From JAJYSO01 sp964451785 (lineage in GTDB: Bacteria > Bacteroidota > Bacteroidia > Flavobacteriales > Flavobacteriaceae): a stretch of DNA of 17,028 bases. A program made the translations under genes and the position numbers. A model generated the notes under the pieces. The model saw only the letters and a program-made list of their open reading frames with translations. It did not search any database and was not told the origin of the DNA. Shown piece after piece: positions 7,032-14,543 of this stretch (positions are counted from its first letter, which is position 1; each line of letters begins with the position of its first letter). Location of the stretch: assembly GCA_964451785.1 (NCBI GenBank), contig CAYVJG010000049.1:1-17028 (forward strand), read 5' to 3'.

Positions 7032-7604
7032 TTAAAAGAGGTTTTGTATGTTAGACGCAAATAGCTTTACAGCTATGGCCAACAAAATTACGCCAAAAAC
7101 TTTACGAATCACACTAATTCCTTGATTTCCTAGAACGCGTTCAATTTTTCCGGAAGATTTAAGAACGAAATAGGCAAAAAAGATATTAATAACAATAGCC
7201 GCAATAATATTAACTACGTGATATTCAGCGCGTAATGACAAAATTGAAGTCATGGCACCCGGTCCAGCAATAAGCGGAAAAGCTATAGGGATAATCGAAG
7301 CTGTTTCAGGGGTATCATCATGAATGAGCTGTATGCCTAAAATCATCTCTAAAGCCATTAAAAACAAAATAAAAGCCCCTGCAACGGCAAATGAATTGAT
7401 ATCTAGCCCAATCAAGTTAAGTATGGTTTCGCCTACAAACAAGAAAGCAATCATGATAACCGCCGATACCAAAACCGCTTTTTCACTTTTGATGTGCCCT
7501 ATTTTTTTGCGCAAACTGATAATTATGGGAATACTTCCCGTAATATCAATAATAGCAAATAAAATCAATGTTGTCGTAACAATCTCTTTGACATCAAATC
7601 CCAT
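7032..7604 (-). CDS. MarC family integral membrane protein
   Basis: Inner-membrane protein of 190 residues with about six hydrophobic helices (roughly 8-30, 42-64, 70-92, 103-122, 130-148 and 168-186). The family signature FPLIAGPGAMTS is at residues 109-120, and the N-terminal helix carries the usual FAIIDITGSIPI. Length is slightly below the 200-220 usual for the family, but both ends look complete. MarC proteins (YchE, YhgN) were once linked to multiple antibiotic resistance; that link has been questioned and transport activity is not established. The start is supported by a good promoter 22 nt upstream. A two-helix small protein follows after 2 nt. Confidence 0.93.
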   Translation of the reverse strand: MGFDVKEIVTTTLILFAIIDITGSIPIIISLRKKIGHIKSEKAVLVSAVIMIAFLFVGETILNLIGLDINSFAVAGAFILFLMALEMILGIQLIHDDTPETASIIPIAFPLIAGPGAMTSILSLRAEYHVVNIIAAIVINIFFAYFVLKSSGKIERVLGNQGISVIRKVFGVILLAIAVKLFASNIQNLF

Positions 7605-7626
7605 GGCGCTTATCTTAAAAATGGCG

Positions 7627-7657
7627 CAAAATTAGTGTAGCCTTTCGGATTACACAA
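7627..7657 (-). promoter_or_regulatory. Predicted promoter of marC and the small membrane gene
   Basis: The minus strand reads TTG, 20 nt, then TAATTTTG, matching both halves of the Bacteroidetes promoter at standard spacing. The box ends 22 nt before the ATG at 7604. Confidence 0.7.
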
Positions 7658-8015
7658 CTATTAACACGTATTTTTTATCTATTCTTTTTATTTACAGCCT
7701 GTTACAAAATAAACTACAGCCAAACTAGAGCATAAAAGATAAATTTTTCGCTGACTGACTCATCGCTAGATAATTTTTAGTAATTTTAATATACCTGAAT
7801 CTACAGGTTTAATAATTCTGGAGCTAAGTATGCACTTGAATCTGTGAAAGAAAAAAAATTACAATAATTTTTAATAGAAAAAATAGCGCAAAAAATCACA
7901 CAGAGGTTGCAGCGTTTCCGCAGTATTACACACTATAGTTTGTTTGCAGTTACCTCCTAAAACAGGTTTCTTATAGCTGTGCTTTCAGAAAATAAATTAG
8001 GATAGCTCATCCAAA

Positions 8016-8043
8016 AATGGTTTATTTGGAAAAATAAACCATT
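8016..8043 (+). promoter_or_regulatory. Perfect hairpin in the lpxD leader
   Basis: AATGGTTTATTT (8016-8027) and AAATAAACCATT (8032-8043) are exact complements, giving a 12-bp stem closed by GGAA, a GNRA-type tetraloop. It ends 7 nt before the lpxD ATG, covering or abutting the ribosome entry region. There is no T run, so it is not a terminator. It probably affects translation or stability of the lpxD message, or it is a protein-binding palindrome. Confidence 0.7.
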
Positions 8044-8050
8044 CCCATTT

Positions 8051-9046
8051 ATGAAATCACATTCAATTAACGAAATTAATAAACTTGTACAAGGCAAAAT
8101 TATCGGCAATGACAACATAGAAATCACTGGTCCTGAGGAATTGGGCATGGCAAAAAAAGGTCAAATCACCTTTATTGGCAATCGAAAATATGAAAAACTT
8201 TGGCCCACATCCAAGGCCTCAGTTGCAATAGTGAATGAAAACAACTCTATTCTCCCCGGAGAAGACCGAGCTTTTATCGCAGTTAAAAATGTAGAAACTG
8301 CCATGATTGCTATCTTAAATCTTTTTGCGCCTCCCCTACCCGAAATAGGAGTAGCTATTCATCCAAAAGCAATTGTTCAAACAACAGCAACATTGGGAAA
8401 AGGGTGTAAAATTGGCGCAGGTAGCTATATTGGAGAAAGGGTTAGCTTAGGAGAAAATGTAACTATTTATCCCAATGTGACCATTTTAGACGGCTGCAGT
8501 ATTGGAGACAACACGGTAATATGGCCGGGAACTGTGGTTCGTGAGCGCTGTCATATTGGAAGCCATTGCATTCTTCACCCCAATGTTACGATTGGTGCTG
8601 ATGGCTTTGGATTTACACCACATCCGGAAGGCATGGGTTTATTAAAAGTTCCACAAATCGGAAACGTAGTCTTGGGCAATTATGTGGAGATTGGCTCAGG
8701 TTCTTGCGTAGACCGTGGGAAATTCAGCTCTACCACGCTTGGTGATGGGTGCAAAATTGATAACCTGGTTCAAATTGGTCACAATTGTCAACTCGGCATG
8801 TTTTGTATCATGGCCGGGAATAGTGGACTAGCAGGCTCTGTTACCCTAGGAAATGGGGTGATCATTGGCGGAAGTGCTTCCATAAAAGATCACACCACTA
8901 TTGGTGATGGCGCAACCATTGGTGCCGGATCGGGAGTGACATGCGATGTCAAACCCGGAATTACTGTGCTTGGTTATCCGGCGCTTCCTGCCAGAGATAC
9001 CTTGAAACAGTGGGCGACCTTAAAACAAATGGTCTGCAAAAAATAG
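8051..9046 (+). CDS. lpxD: UDP-3-O-acylglucosamine N-acyltransferase
   Basis: Protein of 331 residues that transfers a 3-hydroxyacyl chain from acyl carrier protein to the 2-amino group of UDP-3-O-acylglucosamine, the third step of lipid A synthesis, in the cytosol. The N-terminal uridine-binding domain (about 1-100) includes ITFIGNRKYEKLW. A left-handed beta-helix of hexapeptide repeats ([LIV]-G-x4) covers about 101-310, containing the family signatures GADGFGF (182-188) and DRGK (221-224). The probable catalytic base is His244 in QIGHN. The short C-terminal helix (about 313-331) is present. It stands alone, with no lpxA, lpxC or fabZ next to it. Its N-terminus is shorter and different from the LpxD type I recall from flavobacterial lpx clusters, so a second paralogue elsewhere in the genome is possible. 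Confidence 0.9.
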   Translation: MKSHSINEINKLVQGKIIGNDNIEITGPEELGMAKKGQITFIGNRKYEKLWPTSKASVAIVNENNSILPGEDRAFIAVKNVETAMIAILNLFAPPLPEIGVAIHPKAIVQTTATLGKGCKIGAGSYIGERVSLGENVTIYPNVTILDGCSIGDNTVIWPGTVVRERCHIGSHCILHPNVTIGADGFGFTPHPEGMGLLKVPQIGNVVLGNYVEIGSGSCVDRGKFSSTTLGDGCKIDNLVQIGHNCQLGMFCIMAGNSGLAGSVTLGNGVIIGGSASIKDHTTIGDGATIGAGSGVTCDVKPGITVLGYPALPARDTLKQWATLKQMVCKK

Positions 9047-9068
9047 GTTCTATATCGAATATAGTGGT

Positions 9069-9120
9069 AAAAATCTGACAGGTTTGAGTACGCTCTAGAA
9101 GACAACCCTGTCAGATTTTT
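9069..9120. terminator. Bidirectional terminator hairpin 1 (lpxD side)
   Basis: AAAAATCTGACAGG (9069-9082) and its exact complement (9107-9120) form a 14-bp stem with a 24-nt loop, with A and T runs at the outer ends, so it can terminate in both directions. It begins 22 nt after the lpxD stop. The CTGACAGG/CCTGTCAG core resembles palindromes that I recall as frequent between Bacteroidetes genes. Confidence 0.75.
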
Positions 9121-9140
9121 CCTAAAAGATAACCCCATAA

Positions 9141-9176
9141 AAAAAGCCTTAATTCGCTGACGGATTAAGGCTTTTT
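9141..9176. terminator. Bidirectional terminator hairpin 2 (guaA side)
   Basis: AAAAAGCCTTAAT (9141-9153) pairs exactly with 9164-9176. Adding T-G, C-G and G-C pairs inside gives a 16-bp stem with the 4-nt loop CTGA. T runs at each end suit termination of both convergent genes. It ends 22 nt from the guaA stop codon and is the best terminator for guaA. Confidence 0.85.
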
Positions 9177-9198
9177 ATAATTCCATAAAGTGTTGTTT

Positions 9199-10728
9199 TT
9201 ATTCCCACTCAATTGTGGCAGGCGGTTTAGAACTGATGTCATAAACCACACGGTTAACACCTTTTACTTTATTGATAATTTGATTAGAGATGCGTTGTAA
9301 AAAGCTGTAAGGCAAGTTTACCCAATCAGCAGTCATGCCATCAGTAGATTCAACAGCGCGAAGGGCTACTACTTTTTCATAGGTGCGTTCGTCACCCATA
9401 ACACCTACTGAGCTAATCGGTAACAAAATAGCTCCTGCTTGCCACACTTTGTCATAAAGACCATCTTCTTTCAAACCATTGACAAAAATAGCATCTACTT
9501 CTTGTAATACGCGTACTTTTTCAGCGGTAATATCGCCTAGAATACGAATAGCTAAACCAGGACCCGGAAAAGGATGGCGGCCTAGCAATTCGGCTTTAAT
9601 ACCGAGTTCACGACCTACATTGCGCACTTCGTCTTTAAACAAGCTGCGCATAGGTTCTACAATTTTCAAGTTCATACGCGCCGGCAATCCGCCAACATTG
9701 TGGTGAGATTTGATAGTTACTGAAGGGCCGTTTACAGAAACAGATTCAATAACATCAGGATAAATAGTACCTTGGGCGAGGTATTTGACATCAGAAATTT
9801 GTTTTGCTTCTTCATCAAATACATCGATAAACAATTTACCTATAGTTTTACGTTTTGTTTCAGGATCAGTCACACCGGCTAAAGCGCTTAAGAAGCGATC
9901 AGAGGCATCAACGCCTTTCACGTTAAGTCCCATGTCTTTATATTGCTCTAAAACGTCGCTAAATTCGTTTTTGCGAAGCAATCCGTTATTGACAAAAATA
10001 CAGTATAGGTTTTTGCCGATGGCTTTGTTGAGGAGTACAGCCGTTACAGTTGAATCAACACCTCCACTCAAACCGAGAACCATTTTATCGTCGCCAATTT
10101 TTTCTTGTAAATCTTTAACGGTAAAATCTACGAAAGCTTCAGGAGTCCAATCTTGCTGGCATTTAGCGATGTTGAGCAAGAAGTTTTTAAGAATTTGCTT
10201 ACCATCAGTTGAGTGATAAACTTCAGGATGAAATTGGATACCATAAGTATCTTCGCCGTCAATTTTGTAAGCAGCATTGCGCACATCAGGCGTACTTGCT
10301 AAAACGGTAAAACCTTCTGGCATCACTTTAATGGTATCGCCATGTGACATCCACACTTGAGAGTTGAGTGGTACATCAGCTAACAAGCCATCTTGCACCG
10401 GAATTTCAGACAAGTGAGCACGTCCAAACTCGCGTGTTACAGCAGGCTCCACTTCGCCACCATTGTGATGAACCATATATTGAGCACCATAACAAACCGC
10501 TAAGAGTGGTAATTTTTTACGGAAACTGTTTAAGTCAACCTGCGGTGCGTTTTCATTTAAGACTGAAAAAGGGCTACCTGACAAGATAACGGCTTTATAC
10601 TTACTTAAATCTTCAGGGATTTTCTGGAAAGGATGAATTTCACAGTAGATATTTTGCTCTCTTACGCGGCGAGCGATGAGCTGGGTATATTGCGACCCGA
10701 AATCGAGGATAAGAACTGTATTTTGCAT
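9199..10728 (-). CDS. guaA: GMP synthase (glutamine-hydrolysing)
   Basis: Cytosolic enzyme of 509 residues making GMP from XMP, ATP and glutamine. The N-terminal class I glutamine amidotransferase domain (about 1-190) has the Cys79-His167-Glu169 triad (LLAVCYGAQY and GIQFHPEVYH). The ATP pyrophosphatase domain follows, with P-loop SGGVDS at 221-226. The C-terminal dimerisation/XMP-binding part has GRHPFPGPGLAIR (383-395) and ends in the canonical TIEWE. The ATG at 10728 (MQNTVLILDFGSQYTQ) is chosen over an in-frame TTG two codons upstream, because it matches the usual family start and the TTG overlaps a promoter box. It is a single-gene unit, converging on lpxD across two terminators, and lies after the ATP synthase operon terminator. 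No purine riboswitch is visible upstream. Confidence 0.97.
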   Translation of the reverse strand: MQNTVLILDFGSQYTQLIARRVREQNIYCEIHPFQKIPEDLSKYKAVILSGSPFSVLNENAPQVDLNSFRKKLPLLAVCYGAQYMVHHNGGEVEPAVTREFGRAHLSEIPVQDGLLADVPLNSQVWMSHGDTIKVMPEGFTVLASTPDVRNAAYKIDGEDTYGIQFHPEVYHSTDGKQILKNFLLNIAKCQQDWTPEAFVDFTVKDLQEKIGDDKMVLGLSGGVDSTVTAVLLNKAIGKNLYCIFVNNGLLRKNEFSDVLEQYKDMGLNVKGVDASDRFLSALAGVTDPETKRKTIGKLFIDVFDEEAKQISDVKYLAQGTIYPDVIESVSVNGPSVTIKSHHNVGGLPARMNLKIVEPMRSLFKDEVRNVGRELGIKAELLGRHPFPGPGLAIRILGDITAEKVRVLQEVDAIFVNGLKEDGLYDKVWQAGAILLPISSVGVMGDERTYEKVVALRAVESTDGMTADWVNLPYSFLQRISNQIINKVKGVNRVVYDISSKPPATIEWE

Positions 10729-10731
10729 GGA

Positions 10732-10739
10732 CAAAAGTA
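10732..10739 (-). promoter_or_regulatory. Predicted -7 box of guaA
   Basis: TACTTTTG on the minus strand is an exact TAnnTTTG, ending just 3 nt before the ATG at 10728. No TTG is found 17-23 bp upstream. If real, the guaA message would start at or near the ATG. Confidence 0.45.
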
Positions 10740-10810
10740 GTTAATTTAGACTTACTTATAAAAACGCGTACTAATATTTTAAAACAGGAAAACCTGTATA
10801 TTTTAAACAT

Positions 10811-10844
10811 AAAAGGAACATACCTCACCAGATATGTTCCTTTT
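10811..10844 (-). terminator. Terminator of the ATP synthase operon
   Basis: AAAAGGAACATA and its exact complement (10811-10822 / 10833-10844) form a 12-bp stem with a 10-nt loop. On the minus strand it ends in TTTTATGTTT. It starts 23 nt after the atpG stop codon and separates the operon from guaA. Confidence 0.82.
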
Positions 10845-10867
10845 AAAAACTTTATTGATTCAACACC

Positions 10868-11737
10868 TTAGTTGTTTAACGCTTCAGCACCACCAACAAT
10901 CTCGAGGATTTCATTAGTAATAGCTGCTTGACGAGCCTTGTTATACGACAAGGTCAAGTCGTGTTTCAACTGAGTAGCGTTGTCTGTTGCCTTGTGCATA
11001 GCCGTCATACGAGCGCCATGCTCTGAAGCTACAGAGTCACGCAGAGCTTTAAAGAGCTGAATTTTGAGTGATTTAGGAATCAATTCATTGATAATCTTAT
11101 CTTGTTCTGGCTCAAAGATATAATCAACAGCATTGGCATCACTCGCTGTGTTTTCATTTTCTTTAGGCACAATAGGTAAGAATTGTTCTGTAGTAACCGT
11201 TTGCGTACCGGCGTTGACAAACTTGTTGTAAACAAATACAATCTTGTCATACACGCCATCGACAAAGGCAGTCATCAAATCATCAGCAATAACAGCAACA
11301 TCATCAAACTCTAATTTATCAAAGATTTCAGTGTTGTTTTCAGTTACGGTCAAGGTTTTGTGCAATACGTCATTTGCTTTTTTACCCAAGGTTAAAACTT
11401 CAACATTAGCAGCTGCAAAATCTTGAGTTGCCAAAGCGTTGGTTTGTTTAACAATGTTAGAGTTAAAAGCACCGGCCAAACCTCTATTTGAAGAGATAGC
11501 AACAATAAGCACATTGCGAGGTTCGCGCACTTCAGCAAAAGGGCTTGATGCGCCTTCGCTTGATGCACTTAAGCTCTGTAAAAGTTCGGTTAGCTTATCA
11601 GCATAAGGGCGCATTGCAGTAATGGCTTCTTGTGCTTTATTCAACTTAGCAGCTGACACCATTTTCATGGCGCTCGTAATCTGCATAGTTGATGAAACCG
11701 AGCTAATTCTATTCCGTAATTCTTTTAAGTTTGCCAT
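10868..11737 (-). CDS. atpG: ATP synthase F1 subunit gamma
   Basis: Rotor shaft subunit of 289 residues, which turns inside the alpha3-beta3 ring and couples proton flow to catalysis. The N-terminal helix MANLKELRNRISSV followed by TMQITSAMKMVSAAKL (about 17-32) is characteristic, as is the C-terminal helix EHGARMTAMHKATDNA ... SYNKARQAAITNEILEIVGGAEAL (about 239-287). The middle part (about 75-210) is the Rossmann-like domain (NVLIVAISSNRGLAGAFN). Length matches the bacterial norm of about 285-290. It is the last gene of the operon, 40 bp after atpA, and is followed by a terminator, so the beta and epsilon subunits must be encoded elsewhere. Confidence 0.97.
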   Translation of the reverse strand: MANLKELRNRISSVSSTMQITSAMKMVSAAKLNKAQEAITAMRPYADKLTELLQSLSASSEGASSPFAEVREPRNVLIVAISSNRGLAGAFNSNIVKQTNALATQDFAAANVEVLTLGKKANDVLHKTLTVTENNTEIFDKLEFDDVAVIADDLMTAFVDGVYDKIVFVYNKFVNAGTQTVTTEQFLPIVPKENENTASDANAVDYIFEPEQDKIINELIPKSLKIQLFKALRDSVASEHGARMTAMHKATDNATQLKHDLTLSYNKARQAAITNEILEIVGGAEALNN

Positions 11738-11777
11738 AATCAGAACAAATCTTGCTTACCCAAAGGGTAGAAATGTT

Positions 11778-13355
11778 TTATTTATATTTCTGTGAAATCT
11801 CTTTTGCTACTTTTTGTAATACTTCAAGAGCTTCATCAGTCAATTTACCACTCTTCAAGGTATCTAATGTATCGCGGTGAGTAGTTTCGAGGAATTGAAG
11901 GTAATCAGCTTCAAATTCTTTTACTTTATTCACAGGAACGTCTCTCAACAAGTTTTTAGAACCAGCATATACAATAGCAACTTGATTTTCTACTGGATAA
12001 GGGTCGTTTTGAGCTTGTTTTAAGATCTCAACGTTACGTTTACCTTTTTCAATGGTATTGAGTGTAGCTGCATCTAAATCAGAACCAAACTTAGAGAACG
12101 CTTCTAATTCGCGATATTGAGCTTGGTCTAACTTAAGCGTACCAGCCACTTTTTTCATTGATTTAATTTGCGCAGAACCACCTACACGAGATACTGAAAT
12201 ACCCACGTTAATAGCTGGACGTACACCAGAGTTAAACAAGTCTGATGTCAAGAAAATCTGACCGTCAGTAATTGAAATTACGTTAGTCGGGATATAAGCA
12301 GATACGTCACCAGCTTGAGTTTCGATGATTGGAAGAGCTGTCAATGAACCACCACCTTTTACTTTGTCTTTAAGACTTTCAGGAAGGTCATTCATACGTT
12401 TAGCAATAGCATCATCACCAATGATTTTTGCAGAACGCTCTAACAAACGAGAGTGCAAGTAGAAAACGTCTCCAGGATAAGCCTCACGGCCCGGTGGACG
12501 ACGAAGCAACAATGACACCTCACGGTAAGCTACAGCTTGTTTAGATAAATCATCATAGATAATCAAAGCTTGACGACCAGTATCGCGGAAGTATTCACCA
12601 ATGGCAGCACCTGCTAATGGCGCGTAAACTTGCATTGGAGCTGGATCAGAAGCGTTAGCCGCAACGATAGTGGTATAATCAAGAGCTCCTTTTTCTCTTA
12701 AAGTTTCAGCAATGGCAGCAACTGTTGAAGCTTTTTGACCGATGGCTACATAGATACAGTAAACTGGTTCACCGCGATCGTAAAATTCTTTTTGGTTAAG
12801 GATGGTGTCAATACAAACGGTAGTTTTACCAGTTTGACGGTCACCAATTACTAACTCACGTTGACCACGGCCAACAGGTACCATAGCATCAATAGCTTTA
12901 ATACCGGTTTGGAGCGGTTGAGTTACAGGCTCACGAAAGATAACTCCCGGCGCTTTGCGCTCAAGTGGCATCTTTACAGTTTCGCCAGCAATAGCACCTT
13001 TACCATCAATAGGTTCACCTAAGGTGTTCACTACACGACCAACAACGCCGTCACCAACGTTAATTGAAGCGATACGACCGGTACGTTTTACAGTAGCACC
13101 TTCACCAATTTGGCGAGATGGTCCTAATAATACAACACCAACGCTATCTTCTTCAAGGTTAAGGATTAAACCTTCTAAGCCTCCGTCGAATTCAACAATT
13201 TCACCATATTGAGCGTTAGATAAACCATACACGTTAGCGATACCATCACCAACAGTGAGTACGGTGCCTACCTCGTTCAAAGAAGCTTGGTCATCGAAAT
13301 TTGAGAGCTGTTTCTTTAAAATTGCTGAAACTTCAGCGGGTTTTATTTCTGCCAT
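11778..13355 (-). CDS. atpA: ATP synthase F1 subunit alpha
   Basis: Non-catalytic nucleotide-binding subunit of 525 residues, alternating with beta in the F1 head. It shows the N-terminal beta-barrel (about 25-95), the Walker A sequence GDRQTGKT (171-178), the Walker B region ALIIYDDLSKQAVAYRE (263-279), the ATP synthase signature PAINVGISVSRVGG (380-393) with the arginine finger Arg390, and a helical C-terminal domain. Compared with the E. coli protein from memory, the segment at about 311-334 (IIGDDAIAKRMNDLPESLKD and following) is longer, which fits its 525 rather than about 513 residues. The gene lies 46 bp after atpH, with a short GAGGT/ACCTC hairpin between. Confidence 0.98.
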   Translation of the reverse strand: MAEIKPAEVSAILKKQLSNFDDQASLNEVGTVLTVGDGIANVYGLSNAQYGEIVEFDGGLEGLILNLEEDSVGVVLLGPSRQIGEGATVKRTGRIASINVGDGVVGRVVNTLGEPIDGKGAIAGETVKMPLERKAPGVIFREPVTQPLQTGIKAIDAMVPVGRGQRELVIGDRQTGKTTVCIDTILNQKEFYDRGEPVYCIYVAIGQKASTVAAIAETLREKGALDYTTIVAANASDPAPMQVYAPLAGAAIGEYFRDTGRQALIIYDDLSKQAVAYREVSLLLRRPPGREAYPGDVFYLHSRLLERSAKIIGDDAIAKRMNDLPESLKDKVKGGGSLTALPIIETQAGDVSAYIPTNVISITDGQIFLTSDLFNSGVRPAINVGISVSRVGGSAQIKSMKKVAGTLKLDQAQYRELEAFSKFGSDLDAATLNTIEKGKRNVEILKQAQNDPYPVENQVAIVYAGSKNLLRDVPVNKVKEFEADYLQFLETTHRDTLDTLKSGKLTDEALEVLQKVAKEISQKYK

Positions 13356-13401
13356 AACTTAGATATTATGTTTTGAGGTCACGACCTCTAAGAGACACAA
13401 T

Positions 13402-13947
13402 TTACAGATTTGCGTTCTGTTTAAATTTATATTGTAAACTATTCAATTTACCAGAGATACTTGCGTCGTATTGCAAATCATCAATACGGAGCAAAAAGCC
13501 TCCTAAAATGCTTTGATCAATTTTTTGAACCAAAGTAGCGTCATTACCAGTTAGCGCTTTAATTTTCTCGCGAACTTTAATTTCAAGTTCTGGTGATAAC
13601 GGAAGAGCTGTAGTCACTTCAGCAGTAATGACATGATTCAATTTATCTACAAATTGAATAAATGCCTCTGCTACTAAATTTAATAAATCAATACGTTTAT
13701 TAGCTAATAAGACTTCAAAAAGATTTTTAACTTCTTGAGAAAGGTCTTTAAAAATAGCCAACAAACAAGCACGTTTATCTTCTATCTTAATCACAGGACT
13801 TCTAAGCACTATACGAAGCTCTTTGCTAGCCTCCATAGTGTTTGCTAATAAGCGTATATCAGCATTGACCTGATCTAAAGATTTTTTTTCTTGAGCCAAG
13901 GACAACAAAGCTTTGGCATAACGTTGTGCTGCGCGTTTTCCGGCCAT
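13402..13947 (-). CDS. atpH: ATP synthase F1 subunit delta
   Basis: Peripheral stalk subunit of 181 residues that ties the alpha subunits to the b dimer. The N-terminal helical bundle opens with RAAQRYAKALLSLAQEKKSLD, as in OSCP/delta proteins. The C-terminal part has the family segment SILGGFLLRIDDLQYDASIS (about 144-163), followed by GKLNSLQYKF. Length is standard. The start is ATG 13947, only 11 bp after atpF, and the gene sits in the normal b-delta-alpha order. Confidence 0.95.
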   Translation of the reverse strand: MAGKRAAQRYAKALLSLAQEKKSLDQVNADIRLLANTMEASKELRIVLRSPVIKIEDKRACLLAIFKDLSQEVKNLFEVLLANKRIDLLNLVAEAFIQFVDKLNHVITAEVTTALPLSPELEIKVREKIKALTGNDATLVQKIDQSILGGFLLRIDDLQYDASISGKLNSLQYKFKQNANL

Positions 13948-13958
13948 CGTTTTGCGTA

Positions 13959-14456
13959 TTAGTTAAGTTTAACGTCCTTAAGCATGTTGTCAACCAACTG
14001 CATTTGTTTGGCTTTATCGTCTAATTCGGTTTCGATTACTTTAGCAGCAATATCGATAGACAATTCAGCAACTTGAGCTTTCAAATCAGCCATTGCAGCT
14101 TGTTTTTCAGCAACTATAGCTTCTTGAGCTTTAACAATAATACCATCTGCTTTTTCTTGAGCTTCGGTTGAAGCATCAGCAATGATTTTATCTTTAATAG
14201 CGCGCGCTTCTTTGAGCAATTGATCGCGTTCTTCACGCGCTTCACGCATTAATTTTTGATTATCAGACTGCAATTTATCCATCTCAATACGAGCGATTTC
14301 TGCAGCTTCAAGCGCTTTACGGATACCTTCTTCACGTCCTTCAAGAGCAGTGAGAATAGGGCCCCAAGCAAATTTTTTGAGTAATAAAATCAGAACGATA
14401 ATAATCGCTATCTGAAAAAAGAAAAGGCCAAATGAAAAATCGTTTATTAATTTCAT
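13959..14456 (-). CDS. atpF: ATP synthase F0 subunit b
   Basis: Stator subunit of 165 residues. One N-terminal membrane helix (about 9-27, FGLFFFQIAIIIVLILLLKK) is followed by WGPILTALEGREEGIRKAL and a long, charged, uninterrupted helix that forms the dimeric right-handed coiled coil of the peripheral stalk. Length is close to the E. coli 156. Only one b gene is seen, as expected for a homodimeric stalk outside phototrophs. The 87-bp gap to atpE contains a 14-bp hairpin. Confidence 0.96.
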   Translation of the reverse strand: MKLINDFSFGLFFFQIAIIIVLILLLKKFAWGPILTALEGREEGIRKALEAAEIARIEMDKLQSDNQKLMREAREERDQLLKEARAIKDKIIADASTEAQEKADGIIVKAQEAIVAEKQAAMADLKAQVAELSIDIAAKVIETELDDKAKQMQLVDNMLKDVKLN

Positions 14457-14494
14457 CGTTTGTTACTTTTTAAGAAATTTAATTTTTTAATCAT

Positions 14495-14527
14495 CGTCTT
14501 TCTGCAGCCAACCGCTGCAAAAAGACG
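14495..14527 (-). promoter_or_regulatory. Intercistronic hairpin between atpE and atpF
   Basis: On the minus-strand RNA 14514-14527 and 14495-14508 pair over 14 positions, with a 5-nt loop. The single non-Watson-Crick pair is G-U in the minus-strand RNA but C-A on the plus strand, consistent with selection on the operon transcript. It starts 16 nt after the atpE stop. A weak A/T-mixed stretch, not a T run, follows it, so mRNA processing or 3' protection is more likely than full termination. Confidence 0.65.
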
Positions 14528-14543
14528 ACTTTAATTGTGTTAC

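Larger units (their letters stand above)
7605..8050. other. Divergent intergenic region, marC / lpxD
   Basis: These 446 bp carry the marC promoter at one end and a perfect hairpin before lpxD at the other. Between them I see no credible reading frame and no RNA gene. TATAGTTTG at 7934-7942 resembles the promoter box with one extra base and has a TTG 24 nt upstream (7907); it is a weak candidate for the lpxD promoter. A small inverted repeat ACCTG/CAGGT sits at 7793-7808. Confidence 0.45.

Noticed and set aside
7793..7808. ACCTG/CAGGT inverted repeat in the marC-lpxD gap
   Set aside because: 5-bp stem in AT-rich DNA with no flanking support.
5068..8065. The protease and LpxD both begin with the residues MKSHS
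   Set aside because: Codons differ and the proteins are unrelated; this is coincidence rather than duplication.
9785..10216. 143-residue plus-strand frame inside guaA
   Set aside because: It is the antisense shadow of a strongly conserved gene, low in complexity and without any recognisable motif.
10729..10734. TTG start two codons upstream of guaA ATG
   Set aside because: It adds only two residues, lies inside the promoter box, and the ATG start matches the usual GuaA N-terminus.
11757..11769. TACCC/GGGTA hairpin between atpA and atpG
   Set aside because: 5-bp stem with a 3-nt loop, no T run; likely chance or minor.
13375..13388. GAGGTC/GACCTC inverted repeat between atpH and atpA
   Set aside because: Only a 5-bp stem can form; too short to claim a function by itself.
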